From: Ziziphus jujuba
Lineage: Eukaryota > Streptophyta > Magnoliopsida > Rosales > Rhamnaceae
NCBI RefSeq assembly: GCF_031755915.1
Contig: NC_083390.1
Location: 21,718,501 to 21,782,500 of the forward strand
Direction of reading: 5' to 3'
Length of the DNA: 64,000 nucleotides
Shown here: positions 36,188 through 48,200 of the stretch, piece after piece
Numbering within the stretch: the stretch's first letter is position 1
Layout of the letters: each line of letters opens with the position of its first letter
Made by a program: the position numbers and the translations under genes
The notes under the pieces: generated by a model
Told to the model about the DNA's origin: nothing
The model's input: the letters and a program-made list of their open reading frames with translations, nothing else
The model's database searches: none

Positions 36188-37405
36188 GTAAGGTTCAATT
36201 CCTATTTTGTGTTCTTGAATTTTGGAAGATGGTGCTCAAGCTGAACGATTCTGCTCTAGAAAATGCTGATGACTTGGGGGAAATTAGGTGTATATAGCAC
36301 AATTTGAATGTTATACTTATGTTTTCCTCCTAATTAAATTCTAGTTTAGGATATAATGAACCGAAATTAGTACTAACTTTTTTCAGGAATGAAAAGTACA
36401 CTCCTTGATCTCTCCAACTCATAACGAATCGTGTGATACAGTTTTTGTTTAGACCAGATAACTCCGTGATTAAAAGAGTAGACTCTCAGATACTCAAAGT
36501 TGTTAGGGTTGAACCACTTAAGGCAATAGCAAAAGTTGAGTATTTGAGTCATAGATTTCCAAAATTCTCATGGTTGAGTGAACCCATTGAGGTTAGATTG
36601 TGTACCAAAGTCGGATTTTCAAAATGCTTGAGTTATGCTCTTTGAATTCATTTGAGAAGGCAGTGGAAAATCAAGTCAAAGATAATGCAGTTGGGTCAAG
36701 AAATTGAGAAATGTTGGTTATAAACTTTCGTGGGCGGGGTAACTGAAGATGGCGTATTGGGTCTTCCTAAGCTAACTTTTCGGGCGTGTAAAGTATGGTG
36801 GGTTTTAGTTTCTTTCATTGAGCCTTCACTCTCTCTTGAATCCAAAATCTAGATTATAGACACATAAACCATGATTTTGGAATACGAAATGCTGATATTT
36901 TCTCCATAATTGGCACTCTTAGAAGTGACTAGTCTGTATCATGTTCCAGCAATATGGGTCTTTAGAGAGATTTTCCCATTAACTATTGCAATCCTGTTCC
37001 AGGGGACAAGTAAGATAGACTTTCCCATTAACTCTTTCAACACTTAGATTTTCCAATTAACTCTTTCAACCCTGTCCCAGGGGACAAGTGAGATGAGATC
37101 ACTTATTTTTTTCATCCAATGAACAAGAACCATTACTTAGGATCAGTTTGCGAATTTGTGGCACCGAGTTTTTAAAACAAAGATAGTTTATGGTGTCTTA
37201 ACAATAAGTGGAGTTTCCCAAGACAGAGTTGACCATTTTATAATCCTTCAAGTTAGGTGCAGAATAACATGTCTATGTCCTTTCCAAAGCCATTCACTGT
37301 TTGAATTAGAAAAACATCCCATTGCTCTAGTCGATCCTATTAAAAAGAAAAAAATAGAATTTCAATTCAATATCCGTTTCTCTCCCACCCAATATCATCA
37401 CCCAG
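36188..37405. other. Spacer between ectodomain exons C and D
   Basis: No kinase exon is seen. Two near-copies of a block ending CCAGGGGACAAGTRAGAT lie at about 36973-37015 and 37051-37095. An open frame at 36433-36645 has no recognisable domain. Confidence 0.5.
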
Positions 37406-38165
37406 ATGAGGCTGCATAAGCTGTTCTACCTTGACAAATCCATCCAAGTAAGTATCCTCATTTTCTCTTTCACCCTTCCAGTAGAGTCAGTTGTACCACA
37501 AGACTCAAGATATGAAGACTGTAAACCCAGAAACTGTGGTAGTGGCCCCGAGATACGCTACCCTTTTTACATCCATGGTGCCGGAGTAGACTTTTGTGGT
37601 CAGCCAGGCTTCAAAGTTGTGTGCATGGAAAACAAACCTATGTATTGGACCTCAAGAGGCCCCTACATCATCAATGATATATCATATGAAAACCAGTCAA
37701 TGCGCGTGGTTGCTGCAGAGCATCTGAATGCTACTTGCTTCGCTCCTTCTCACAAATTCTCAATTGGGCACTTCTCTCCCTTCACTTATAGTTCCAAACA
37801 CGCTTATCTTCAGTTCTTTTACGGATGCGACGAATCATTTTCACTTTTTGGTTCGGAGACATTTTTGGTTTCTTGTGCCTCCAATTCGAGTTATCATTCC
37901 TTTTTTACTTTAGTCCCTAAGTTTGTGAAGGTAGAGAGCTGCATGGCTGATGCTTATGTACCTGTTGACTTGGAGGGAGACCAATCTAATCAAACCATAA
38001 AAACTGTGGACTATGTTCCGTTGTTGAAGAGTGGATTTACCTTAGAATGGTATGGAGAAGCATGTGGGAAGTATTGTACAGAAAGCGGTGGTCGATGTGG
38101 ACATGAAAATGGAATTAGTGTATGTTATTGCCGTGATGGAACCCATTCAGCATACTGCAATCGCG
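37406..38165 (+). CDS. LRK10-like receptor ectodomain exon D (no kinase of its own)
   Basis: Start MRLHKLFY with a hydrophobic run VSILIFSFTLPV as signal peptide. The GUB_WAK region has CKPRNCGSGPEIRYPFYI, FCGQPGFKVVC, GPYIINDISYENQSM, LQFFYGC and the module CGKYCTESGGRCGHENG, with one extra residue before the cysteine of the C-x2-C pair seen in C. The donor CGCG|GTAAGA is phase 1. Length matches exon C base for base, and about two thirds of residues appear identical by eye. Read-through would add about 13 residues and stop. Confidence 0.83.
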
Positions 38166-39393
38166 GTAAGACAATCTTTTTATGCTCTTATAGAACTATA
38201 TAAGCAATTAGAGATGCAGATGAGGTAGTTGCCTTGTTATTACTATTAGTACTAATTACAAGACAATTTAGATTTTCCTCTTCGTTTTAAGTTTTACTTT
38301 TCAGTACCTAGTTACATGTTTAAGCTTGATTTCTCCTCCTCCAAGCTTAGAGAGAGCATCCCAGATTCAATAAATCTGTTTCCATACTCTGTTTTTCTGG
38401 TTTCGATGAAACCAAACAAAAAATCACATTAATACCAAAACCTTTCTTTTGGTATATTCTATAAGAAAATGTGAACAGAAATCTTTCTTGAGAAGAATAA
38501 GAAAAACCCAGAAAGAAGCATATACGAAAATCGACTCCCTTGTCAAATGCCCTCTATGTTTACCCCGTCTCCTACTCACCCATCAAAAGACCACCGGCCA
38601 AAATTGGCATGGTTCGGCTTCAGCTACTTATTAAGCACCAAACCGTTGTAATGCAAACTTTGAATATTTTGACCGATTCCCGGAGTTCAGGGGATTGATT
38701 ATGAGTTATGACCCACAAAAATTATGATATTTGTTTAGTTGCCCGGTCCTTTTTCTCGATACACACACCGTTTATTAACTTCTTCCCCACAAACAGACAC
38801 TAGAGCTTTTGCAAGACTCGATGACCATACAAACATTATCTGTATGTCATTTTAGTGATTAAGACGCGCAATTAGGCTCCTCATATTTCATGCTTTATTC
38901 GACAGTTTCACACTCATTCAAAAATAATAATGTTACACACCGATATATGTTTCGCGTGAGGTTCACAATATCTTTCTGTGCCGTAATCTGTGCGGTTTGA
39001 AGGAACCCCAAGAGTTTGTATCGAGCCGTCAATGTCGTAGCGATAAATAGAGTAGACTTTGAAAGGTCAAGAAGTCTGGTCTTCGGTGTTGGTGGACTAT
39101 GGGGGAAGATACAGAGGAAAATTCCCATGATATTAGTAGTTACCGTATGATATTTCAACGGACGTGGGTACCCCGTTTATCTACTCTTTTTCTTTTTTAA
39201 TATTTTTCATAGCTTTTCCGATCTATAAAGTCTCTTCCATGTCCCATTTTCCAAGTCAAGTAGCGTGTTAAGCTCTGAAACGGTTGAACCATTTTGTGAG
39301 AAAATAATAAAAACAAGTGTTTGGAAGGCCCGTATTTTGCATAAAGAAAAGTATAGTCTCATCCGGGTGCTTAGCTGAGAAGTTTTTAAACAT
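38166..39393. other. Spacer between exon D and the full receptor gene
   Basis: No coding exon is supported. It should contain the 3' end of any short exon D transcript and the promoter of the full receptor gene. Confidence 0.5.
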
Positions 39394-42038
39394 ATGGAGG
39401 CTGCAGATCCTTTGTTTGTTGCGTTCCTTCTCACTAGTCTTATGCTGTTTCGCTCGGCTCAACAGCAGGGACATAATGAAAGTTGTGGAGAACCATTTAA
39501 GTGTGGAAATCTAGGCGAGATCGTCTTTCCATTTAGTAGTTCATCGTGGCCGCCTCATAAATGCGGGTTGTATACAGTTGATTGTAGCGACTGGAAAAAT
39601 CCCAAGGTCCAATTGAAAGGAGGAGGACACTGGTATGGAGTCCAACAAATCTCTCAGGCAAGTTATATAACCATCAATGACCCAACGTTGCAGAAAAAGT
39701 TGAAATCCCGTAGATGTGAATCTTTGGAAAGTTTTGGTCTTCCAAGGCCCGACTGGTTCTCTAATGTGTCTTCACCGAATATAATAAGCGTCTTCAAATG
39801 CAAACGCAGTAGTCTAATTCAAAATATTACTTTGCCTATATCAGATTTTAAATATTCCACACCCTGCGGAGATTACAATCTCTACTATTCTACTCCTAAT
39901 AAACTGTTATTAGATAATAGTAGCTTTCCAGATTTCCCACAAGACAACTGTTCCTTCATCCAGCTTCCAGCTGCAAGTCACACTGCAAATCTCAGTGATT
40001 TCTTTTCATTCTTTACTGATAACTTCTTTCTTCAAGTGATTGTCCACTATGGTTGTATTCCTTGTCTCAACGAAAAACACCAATGCCTCATTGATACAAC
40101 GAAAAACCATTCCTCTCATTGTGCACCTAAAGGTATATACTTGGGTACATTTATAGGGCCAGAGCAGGCAGCTTATGATAGGATAGCAAAACAATTTGTA
40201 GCATGAAATTTTATGACTACATTAATACATGATAGAATATTCATTCTACAAGATTCTTCGGGTGAATGCCAATTTTATGAACTAACTCTTCAAATTCTAT
40301 TGCTTTAACTAACAAAATTTCATTTCTCACAAAACATTGCAGGAGACGGGGGCTCGAGGAAGTGGAAGTTAGGACTAGGTAAGTTACCTCTTTATTAAAA
40401 ACTAGCTGATATCATGTATAGTCATCTAAAATACATGCTTTGGACGATAAATAATTCTGAATAATCCTGAAAACGGCACTAATACCTTGCAATGGCTTCA
40501 AATGAGTTTTATAATGTCTCCATTTTGGAAGCTTACTTTACTGGGCCCCCCAAACAAATTGGAGAAGTAGATGGAATCATTGCAGGGCCTTAAAAATTGA
40601 TCTTGAGCATTAAATCTGTTTTCTTGAACCTGCAATAAATTTGACAATAATGTCACATTTCTGCTGTAGGTATCGGAGTGGGATTTCTAGGTTTATTTCT
40701 AATAGCCATCTTTATAATCTGCTGCTACAAAAAGAGACGTGCTTCTTCAAATATTTTCTCCAGGAGCACCACTGATCCTTACTTAAATACAGACGTAGAA
40801 GGGGGCAGCTGTTACTTTGGGGTCCCTGTTTTTCCCTTCAACGATCTTGCAAAAGCTACCAATAACTTCGCTAGCGAAAAAGAACTTGGAGATGGAGGTT
40901 TTGGATCTGTATATCATGGTAAGATATAAAACATTTATCAATTTTCTGTTGACAATAATGGACCAGTCACACAAAAAGGCAATTAATTAAAAACGGAAAA
41001 TTTGTATACTATTTGCTGCAACTTTGTTGAATGACACTCTTTGTCCTTGTTCTAATAGGCAAACTCAAAGATGGTAGGGAAGTTGCGGTCAAGCGCTTAT
41101 ATGAGCACAACTACAAACGAGTAGAACAGTTCATGAATGAAATTGAAATCCTTACACGCCTTCGCCACAGAAATCTAGTCTCCCTTTATGGCTGCACTTC
41201 ACGCCACAGCCGTGAACTCTTACTTGTGTATGAATACATTCCTAATGGCACTGTTGCTGATCATCTCCATGGTGAGCAAGCAAAACCTGGTTTGCTTCCC
41301 TGGTCTATTCGTATGAGCATTGCCATAGAAACAGCAACTGCATTAGCTTATCTCCATGCTTCTGAGATTGTACACCGTGATGTGAAGACTAATAACATTC
41401 TTCTTGACAACAACTTCACTGTGAAAGTTGCAGATTTTGGTCTTTCCCGGTTGTTCCCCAACGATGTCACTCACGTATCAACTGCTCCACAAGGGACTCC
41501 TGGTTATGTTGATCCAGAGTATCATCAATGTTACCAGCTAACTAGTAAGAGTGATGTCTACAGCTTTGGGGTTGTCCTCATTGAGCTTATATCATCTCTG
41601 CCTGCAGTTGATATAACTAGGCATAGGCATGAGATTAACTTGGCTAACTTAGCAACAAGCAAGATTCAAAAGTGTGAATTCCATGAGTTGATCGATCCAA
41701 GTACTGGTTTTGAGACAGATAGTGAAGTTAGAAGGATGACAATCGCAGTGGCAGAGTTGGCTTTTCAATGCTTGCAACAGAACAAGGAAATGAGACCTTC
41801 CATGGAAGAGGTTTTAGAGACTTTAAAGAGCATTGAAAGCAGGGAGGATAGTCCTGATGAGAATCAAGAGAAAGAGTTTGATGATATTAGAATAATAAAG
41901 AGCGAACAACCACCACCACCTTCACCAGAATGTGATGAGGTTGGGCTGTTGAAGAACATGAGACCTCCAGCTTCACCAATCTCTGTGACCCATAAATGGC
42001 CAAGTACTAGGTCTATAACACCTAATGTCAGTGGCTAA
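39394..42038 (+). CDS. LRK10-like receptor kinase, complete (ectodomain E plus kinase)
   Basis: Four exons, 39394-40132, 40343-40378, 40670-40918 and 41059-42038, give 667 residues; every junction is phase 1. Signal peptide (LFVAFLLTSLMLF), GUB_WAK domain (CGEPFKCGNLGEIVFPFS, KCGLYTVDC), a weak WAK-associated end (CIPCLNEKHQC), then a 12-residue basic linker exon, a transmembrane helix (about 260-279) with CCYKKRR stop-transfer, and a Ser/Thr kinase. Kinase motifs are complete: GDGGFGSVYHG, VAVK (Lys about 353), HRDVKTNN (Asp about 449), DFGLSRLF, GTPGYVDPEY. It is an RD kinase, so likely active. The tail is Pro-rich. Family members include Arabidopsis LRK10L1.1/1.2, linked to ABA and drought responses, and cereal Lr10-linked kinases. 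It is the only kinase in the ectodomain cluster. Confidence 0.93.
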
Positions 42039-42709
42039 AGTTTTCTCCTTCTTTCTTATAAAATTTCAAGGTAAATTATATTATACATGGTCATATTTAG
42101 GATATAAAACAGGTGATTGGGTACAAATTTATTTCCTCTGATTTTACTTTTTTGGTACTGATTGGAAGCTAAAATCCTAGGCACATACATTTCTGATGAG
42201 AAGTTTGAGGGGGTGTACATATTAAAAGGAGCTTTGTAGTTGATGTTCACGGTTAAAAATACAATTTAGATTATGATGGCCAATTGTGTAATTTCCCTGC
42301 TTTTACTCTACTCGCTATTGAAATTTCTTCCAATATTGTTATATGCCATTGACTAAACCATATGCTCTAAAATTTCAATATCTATTTGATTTGTATATAC
42401 ACTGGCATTTGTCAATAGTTGGAGAGGGTTAGTTATCTATATTCTGTTCGAAGTTGACCCAATAAATATTTACTTATCATAGCAAATATTAGATTAAAAT
42501 CTTAAAGTCAATAAGACAAAAGATTAAGTTTTATAATTTAAGAAACAATTTAACACATGTACACACATCTATTATCTGAATTATATTATTTAATTATATA
42601 TTTCTCTTAAAATCTTACATTTTAGTTAAAGGGACAAGACAACTAATAAGTATTTTGAATAATAAGGTGATACGTTAACTAGATATCATTGTCTATTATT
42701 ACAGAAAAG

Positions 42710-42740
<31 letters not shown>

Positions 42741-43484
42741 TAGTTTCTCAATACTTTTATAAATTTTATTGCAAAAATATACAAATTTTAATGGAATCAC
42801 AGCTCTAGAGTAGAGAGGCTACAATAGCTGTACAAGGAAGAGACACTAGATTGAAGTCTATGAGACAATGCCTATTTCCGCCCCCCCAAAAAAAAAAAAA
42901 CAAAAAGTCTTTTAATAAAAAAATATTTATTTATTTTACTAATTTTTCTTGTGGAAAAATTGCAAAAACGTTGATTATTCAAATTTTGTTTTCCTTTTTT
43001 TTTTTTTCTTAACAGTCAAAAGTGAGAGAAGACTGAGTCAATGACTAATAAGAGTCTCTGCCTCTTTTTCATAACCCAATACAATTAGAATTTACTAGGA
43101 AAATGAACCTACTTTCTTTCTTTTTTGTCTCTCTATGACTCATTTTCCTTGCAGGCCTTTGAAGCTCTTTCTCTCTCTCTCTTTTTGAAATTGCAAAAGT
43201 AAAAGAAAGAAAGAGAAAGAGAGAGAGAGAGAGAGTAAAAGAAAGAAAGAAAGAAAAACCCAAACACTATTCAAAGATGAAAAAAAGAAGCAGAAGCAAT
43301 CAGTTTCCAAGATATCCTTTTTTCCATCTCTGAAGCAATCAAAACCAGCCGCTCCATCCCCCATAATAAACCATCATTAAATATATTACCGTTTCGAATT
43401 TCAAAAATTCACCACTGAAAATACTGCAAATCGTTTTCAGTATATAAAGGAAGGATACAAAAAAATAAAAAATTGAAAACAGCA

Positions 43485-43521
<37 letters not shown>

Positions 43522-43540
43522 AACTTTCTGACCTCTAAAG
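42039..43540. other. Intergenic DNA and GA-rich leader
   Basis: AT-rich DNA after the kinase gene, with poly(A) at 42710-42729 and a C run plus poly(A) near 42882-42900. From 43140 on the sequence becomes the leader of the next gene, with GA/CT tracts at 43164-43182, 43203-43235 and 43488-43519. Confidence 0.55.
43488..43519. repeat. (GA)n tract just before a start codon
   Basis: About sixteen GA repeats end 21 bases before the start codon at 43541. GA tracts of this kind in plant leaders and promoters are targets of BBR/BPC GAGA-binding proteins; binding here is inferred. Confidence 0.75.
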
Positions 43541-44050
43541 ATGGCAGCTCTGCAGAAATTCAAGCTTCTTGCAACCCAGTGCGGTGTGACGCAGTCTCCA
43601 ACTCGGAGTCCGAGAACATCACCGCTCGTTCAGCTCCGTCGCCGGAAAACCACCCTGAGGATGCTTCTCACTCGGAGTACCGGCCGCCGATCGCCTCGCC
43701 GTAGGGAATCTCTGGCTTATCAGTTGCGGCCGGAACCTCTGCCAGAGAAGAGGAACGAGAGAGAGAGCCAGAGCGAGAAGGTTTTGGCGCCGCCGAGGCC
43801 GAGTCTCAAGGACCTGTTCGTGTCTTCGCCGCCATTCGAAGGTGAAAGAGGTCGCGACGACAATTTCAAGGAGAGGGGCTTCGGAGGAGAAAATCGAGAG
43901 CTTGGTTTGGTTTGTAAAGGAATTTATGGCAGTTCGACCGGTTGGCAATACGGACCGGGTTCACCCAGACCGGTTTGGACGGGTTTGCGTTACAAGTCGT
44001 TATTGAGGAGGGCTTGGCGCCCAGTTCTGGTTACTATTCCTGAATCCTGA
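43541..44050 (+). CDS. Basic plant protein of unknown function, intronless
   Basis: The frame encodes 169 residues with GC content well above its flanks. The N-terminal half is Arg/Ser/Pro-rich and probably disordered (LVQLRRRKTTLRMLLTR, GRRSPRRRES), with nuclear-localisation-like clusters. The centre has PRPSLKDLFVSSPPFE, and the C-terminal third is the most domain-like part: GWQYGPGSPRPVWTGLRY followed by LLRRAWRPVLVTIPE. I recall similar short proteins in other eudicots annotated as unknown. No signal peptide or membrane helix. Start is fixed by MAALQKFKLLATQCGV, right after the GA tract. Confidence 0.8.
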   Translation: MAALQKFKLLATQCGVTQSPTRSPRTSPLVQLRRRKTTLRMLLTRSTGRRSPRRRESLAYQLRPEPLPEKRNERESQSEKVLAPPRPSLKDLFVSSPPFEGERGRDDNFKERGFGGENRELGLVCKGIYGSSTGWQYGPGSPRPVWTGLRYKSLLRRAWRPVLVTIPES

Positions 44051-45248
44051 AAAGTAAATTGGTAATCGGAAATTATTAATAAATAAAAGTAAAAATTTCC
44101 CTCCAATTTTCAGTATGATTTCTATTGTATATTTAGCTGTCAAGTTAAATCTTAAAATAAAAAATTATGGAAGCACAATTTTTTTTTTTCGCTAGAATTT
44201 CTAAAATTATTTCTTACTTTTTTTGGACAACTAAAATTAATTATTTAATTTAATTTTGGTACGTTAAAATATCATAATATTTGTGATTTGCTTTCAATTA
44301 ATTTTGCGGCTTTTTGTGAAATTGTTTAGATGAGTAGTTTTCACCAATTCCTGTATATGATCTCCAAAGATTTGAAATGGATGAGAATAATAAAAAGGAA
44401 ATTCAAAATTTTGTAACTATGTATGCACACTATTGCCTTTTTCTTTTTTCCTTTTTTTTTGTGTGTGTGTTTTCAATGCAAAAGTTAAAGTGGTTTTTGG
44501 ACCATGACCATGACCTGGACCATGACCATATTATAAAGTACTTAAAACTGGTCCTAATCTCAAATTGTGAAAAAGGGAAAGATGTTAAGATAAGGCCTGC
44601 TCATACCAGCAAAAACTAGGCTTTGCTTTTTTTATTAAAGCCAAGCATACTTGTATATGATGCTCTTGTAGAACATTTGTTAAAATGTGGGGGGGTGGAA
44701 ATTTGTGTGTATCAATTCTTTCACTTCATCAAGAACGCCCTATTAGTGAAATTCAAATAACTTGCAGAGTAGCGTTAGTAAAAGAAAATTGAAGAAACGA
44801 AGTTGATCGATTTATTAATTTATTACACGCGACAGTGACATTCGCACAATTTGGCAGTTCTTTTGATCATTAAAGCGTAAAGTGAATAGCTTTACCAATT
44901 ATGATAGAGCATGCTATTATTTGAATGCTACAAACCATCAGATCGGAATAACTCTATTTGACAGTGTTTTTATTGGTGGAATGAACAAACTGAAATTTTA
45001 AATTACATAAACTCATTTATTAACAAAGCCAAAAAGAATGCAGTAATTCTTTTCTTCCCTGTCCCACAGAAGAAGGGGAAAGAACCATTTGAACAAATCA
45101 TAAACAATGAAGGCTATTGAAGCCAAAATAAACCAAACAAGGGGAAAAAAAAAATCACTTAGATTTATTCACTTTTTTCAAGTTAAATTCTCTATTCTTA
45201 CAGAAAATTCCCTCATAGGGCAATCGATCAAAATGAAATAGCAGTCAA
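44051..45248. other. Intergenic DNA between convergent genes
   Basis: Contains 3' flanks of both neighbours and short repeats such as four near-copies of GACCATGACC near 44501-44529. No gene is supported; an open frame at 44377-44619 is low-complexity. Confidence 0.5.
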
Positions 45249-48200
45249 TCAGTGTCTTGCGATTAGCTGATCTTCGTTACCAAATGGTATTGATGGAGTT
45301 GTCTTATTTGTTTGTGTTTGTGATTGCTGGAAATCTGTAGAATTTTCCGCTTGGCCTGAACCTTCATTTCCTTGATGCGGAGATATCACCCTGCCATCGG
45401 ATTTAGGGTATGCTTTTGAATGATTGTTATCAGGAGGAATAACCTTTTGCAAAAATCTATGTATCATCTCATAACTGGTAAATGTAATAATGGCAGAAGG
45501 AGTTGTTCTCATCAGATTAGTAGCACAGCCACGGTAGAAACCACGAAGACCTTCCTTTTGAAACACTTTATTAACACAATCAATAACTCCTGCATATTGG
45601 CCCTGAGTGTTTCTGGCCTGCCCTTGTTCTTGCAACCTGGAGCGAATAACCTTTTAAAACATATACAAACGGGAAGTCAGAGAATTACATGACCTGGTCA
45701 TAATAAAATCAAATAGAACATAGAAGAAAAATTTAAGAGAAAGAGACAGAGAGAGGGTTCATACTTCATGGGGGTAAGTCATTACAGATGCAAGTACTTT
45801 GGAGATTGCTGAGGCCATAGCAACACTGCTTGGGTTTAGCTTATCAACTGTTGTGTTTTCTGAGAATTTTATCTATTTAATCAGCAAAGCTAAAACATAA
45901 AATATGCAATTTCTGTAAACAAATTCAGAAGACAAGTAAATACATACCGCTTTTTGCAAAATAGCACTTCAACTTTTCATAAGCCGGAAATTGAATTGCA
46001 ACATGGCTTATCCCCGCCAATGAAGGCACAATACCACTGTTCCAAATCAGTAAGAAATAGTATAATGAGTACTTAGAAAAATGAAATAAAATAATTATAC
46101 ACCGCATGACAATTTTTCATCCAGTTCCTTGTGTATAAACCAAAATTTCATGGTTCTTCCAAGGAGGGTGAGATTTAAACATAGGAAGATAAACATGCTT
46201 TATCCTAACAATCCTTATACTCATCAATTGCATATAGCCGTTTGGGCAAAACGAGAAATTCAGTCACTAAACAGCTTCAGAATGAAAGCGCTTAGTTCTC
46301 TTTCAGAGACTCAAATACCAGGCTTTCCCGAGTTCACCCAAAAATATGTTATATTATTATTATAACATGTGCTAACATAAGAGGTAGTTTTTTTTTTTTT
46401 TTTTTTTTTTAAATGTAAAATCGACTTGTTTATTGTAGATTTGTGCTGTTTTCTCAAAAAGTATGAAGTGAAAATTCCTTGGAATCATAGTATAATAATA
46501 ATAATAATATACCATTGAAAATAAAATTAATAATATGTTCATATGAATGTTTAATATCTTCAAATATATCATAAATATATCTTACAATAGGCGATACTTT
46601 ATGCTACGCTTCTTCACAAAACCATACAAGTTCTGATATACATTTTGACAAATTTATTGAAAGAAAAACAAACCTATAAAATCCTCGTAGACCTTCTTCA
46701 TGTGCAATCCTTGTCAAAGCAGAAAACATGCTTTTGTATGGAACTATATCTGGTCTCATTCCCTGTGTCTAAATAAAGAAGAAAAAACAAATAAATGTCT
46801 TAAAATGCAGAAAAAGTTGAGGAACCACATGAGAAAACATTGTTAAATAATGACTTAGATTCTGAGACGATTATTAAGGAAATAACATTAGTAGAGCATC
46901 AAAAATCAAGATTGTACCATACACACATGAATGAGAATTGCTTGATGCATGTACATAGATATTTAGCAATGTTAGGTTACTACTGAATCCAAAAGATTGA
47001 GCTGTTCGGAAGGAGCCCAACTATTATATCAAGTTTCCAAAGTAGCAGTAGATAGTAATTTTAACAAGCAATATTGATTCCAATAAACGTTTTTGAGAAT
47101 ATTAGAAATGAATAATTATTGAGTGGAGGAAAATACAATTCATATCATGGAATTTAAGAGTGAATTAAAAACATTAGAACGGAAAACATACTTGAAGTCT
47201 GGTCTTAACAACCCACAACGGATTTGTTGAAATGGAAGTAGCCGCCCCAGCACCAGCAGCAGCTATCATGTTTTTACCAACTGTGAGTTCATTTCTGCCA
47301 TCCCCTATAATATTATAATAGCAAATATTAAAAAACAGAAAACCAACCAAATATAAAGACTATCTTGACCGTTCAAAACTAAATGTGAATAACAGGATGG
47401 TATATTATGTAAGAAGCCCAAGAGAAGATGGGCACAAACTACTGCAGTAAGAACCAATGAGAACCAACCATGTGAATGGAGTAGGTCTTTTAGTCGCTCA
47501 TAAACTGTGAAGTACACCTACATATAAAATGAGCACTTTCGTCACCAGGAGATTGCATCAACTAATTAAGAAATACGATGGGATGCAAAATGGACAGGAC
47601 AAATAAATGCTATTGGGTTTAGAGGAAAACTTTAGTTAATTTGTTAGAATAAAATCTAGAACAGTGTTATACTGAACGGCTTTGCCACTAGCACACTACC
47701 AAGAGGAGTTGTGGAGGAAATTCTTCCCTCAAAAGTCATATGATATTTGAAAATTTCTAAGCAATATCATAAGATTTTCTACAATTATAAATAAGTCAAA
47801 GAAGAAGGAAGGAACAGTATCCTTTTCCCATGTTCAGTTTCCATTTATTTTTGAATACATGTATATATCTTATCCATTTTGTAAGGGATGTGGGAGCAAT
47901 GAGTTCATGAGCGGACTACATTTAAGATGACAAATTATGCAACCTCCCTAAATGAGCTGTGCAGCAGAAATGGCCATTTTAGAGACTGGCTTAGATTTGT
48001 ATTAGAGGGGGCAACACATCTTTGAAAAATTTTAAATGCCTCCAAATGTGCTTTAAACATAAAAATAAAAAAAAGGTGAGGGGAAGTATGGAAAGATGAT
48101 TTTAGAAACCAGATATTAAGATCAAGTTTACAGAAACCCAACATTCGAAGCCCAACTAAGCACTGACTAATACTAACATGCTAAAGCAATCGTCAAAGAG

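Noticed and set aside
43140..43948. Minus-strand frames across the GA tracts and the gene at 43541
   Set aside because: They are shadows of simple repeats and of a GC-rich coding exon on the other strand.
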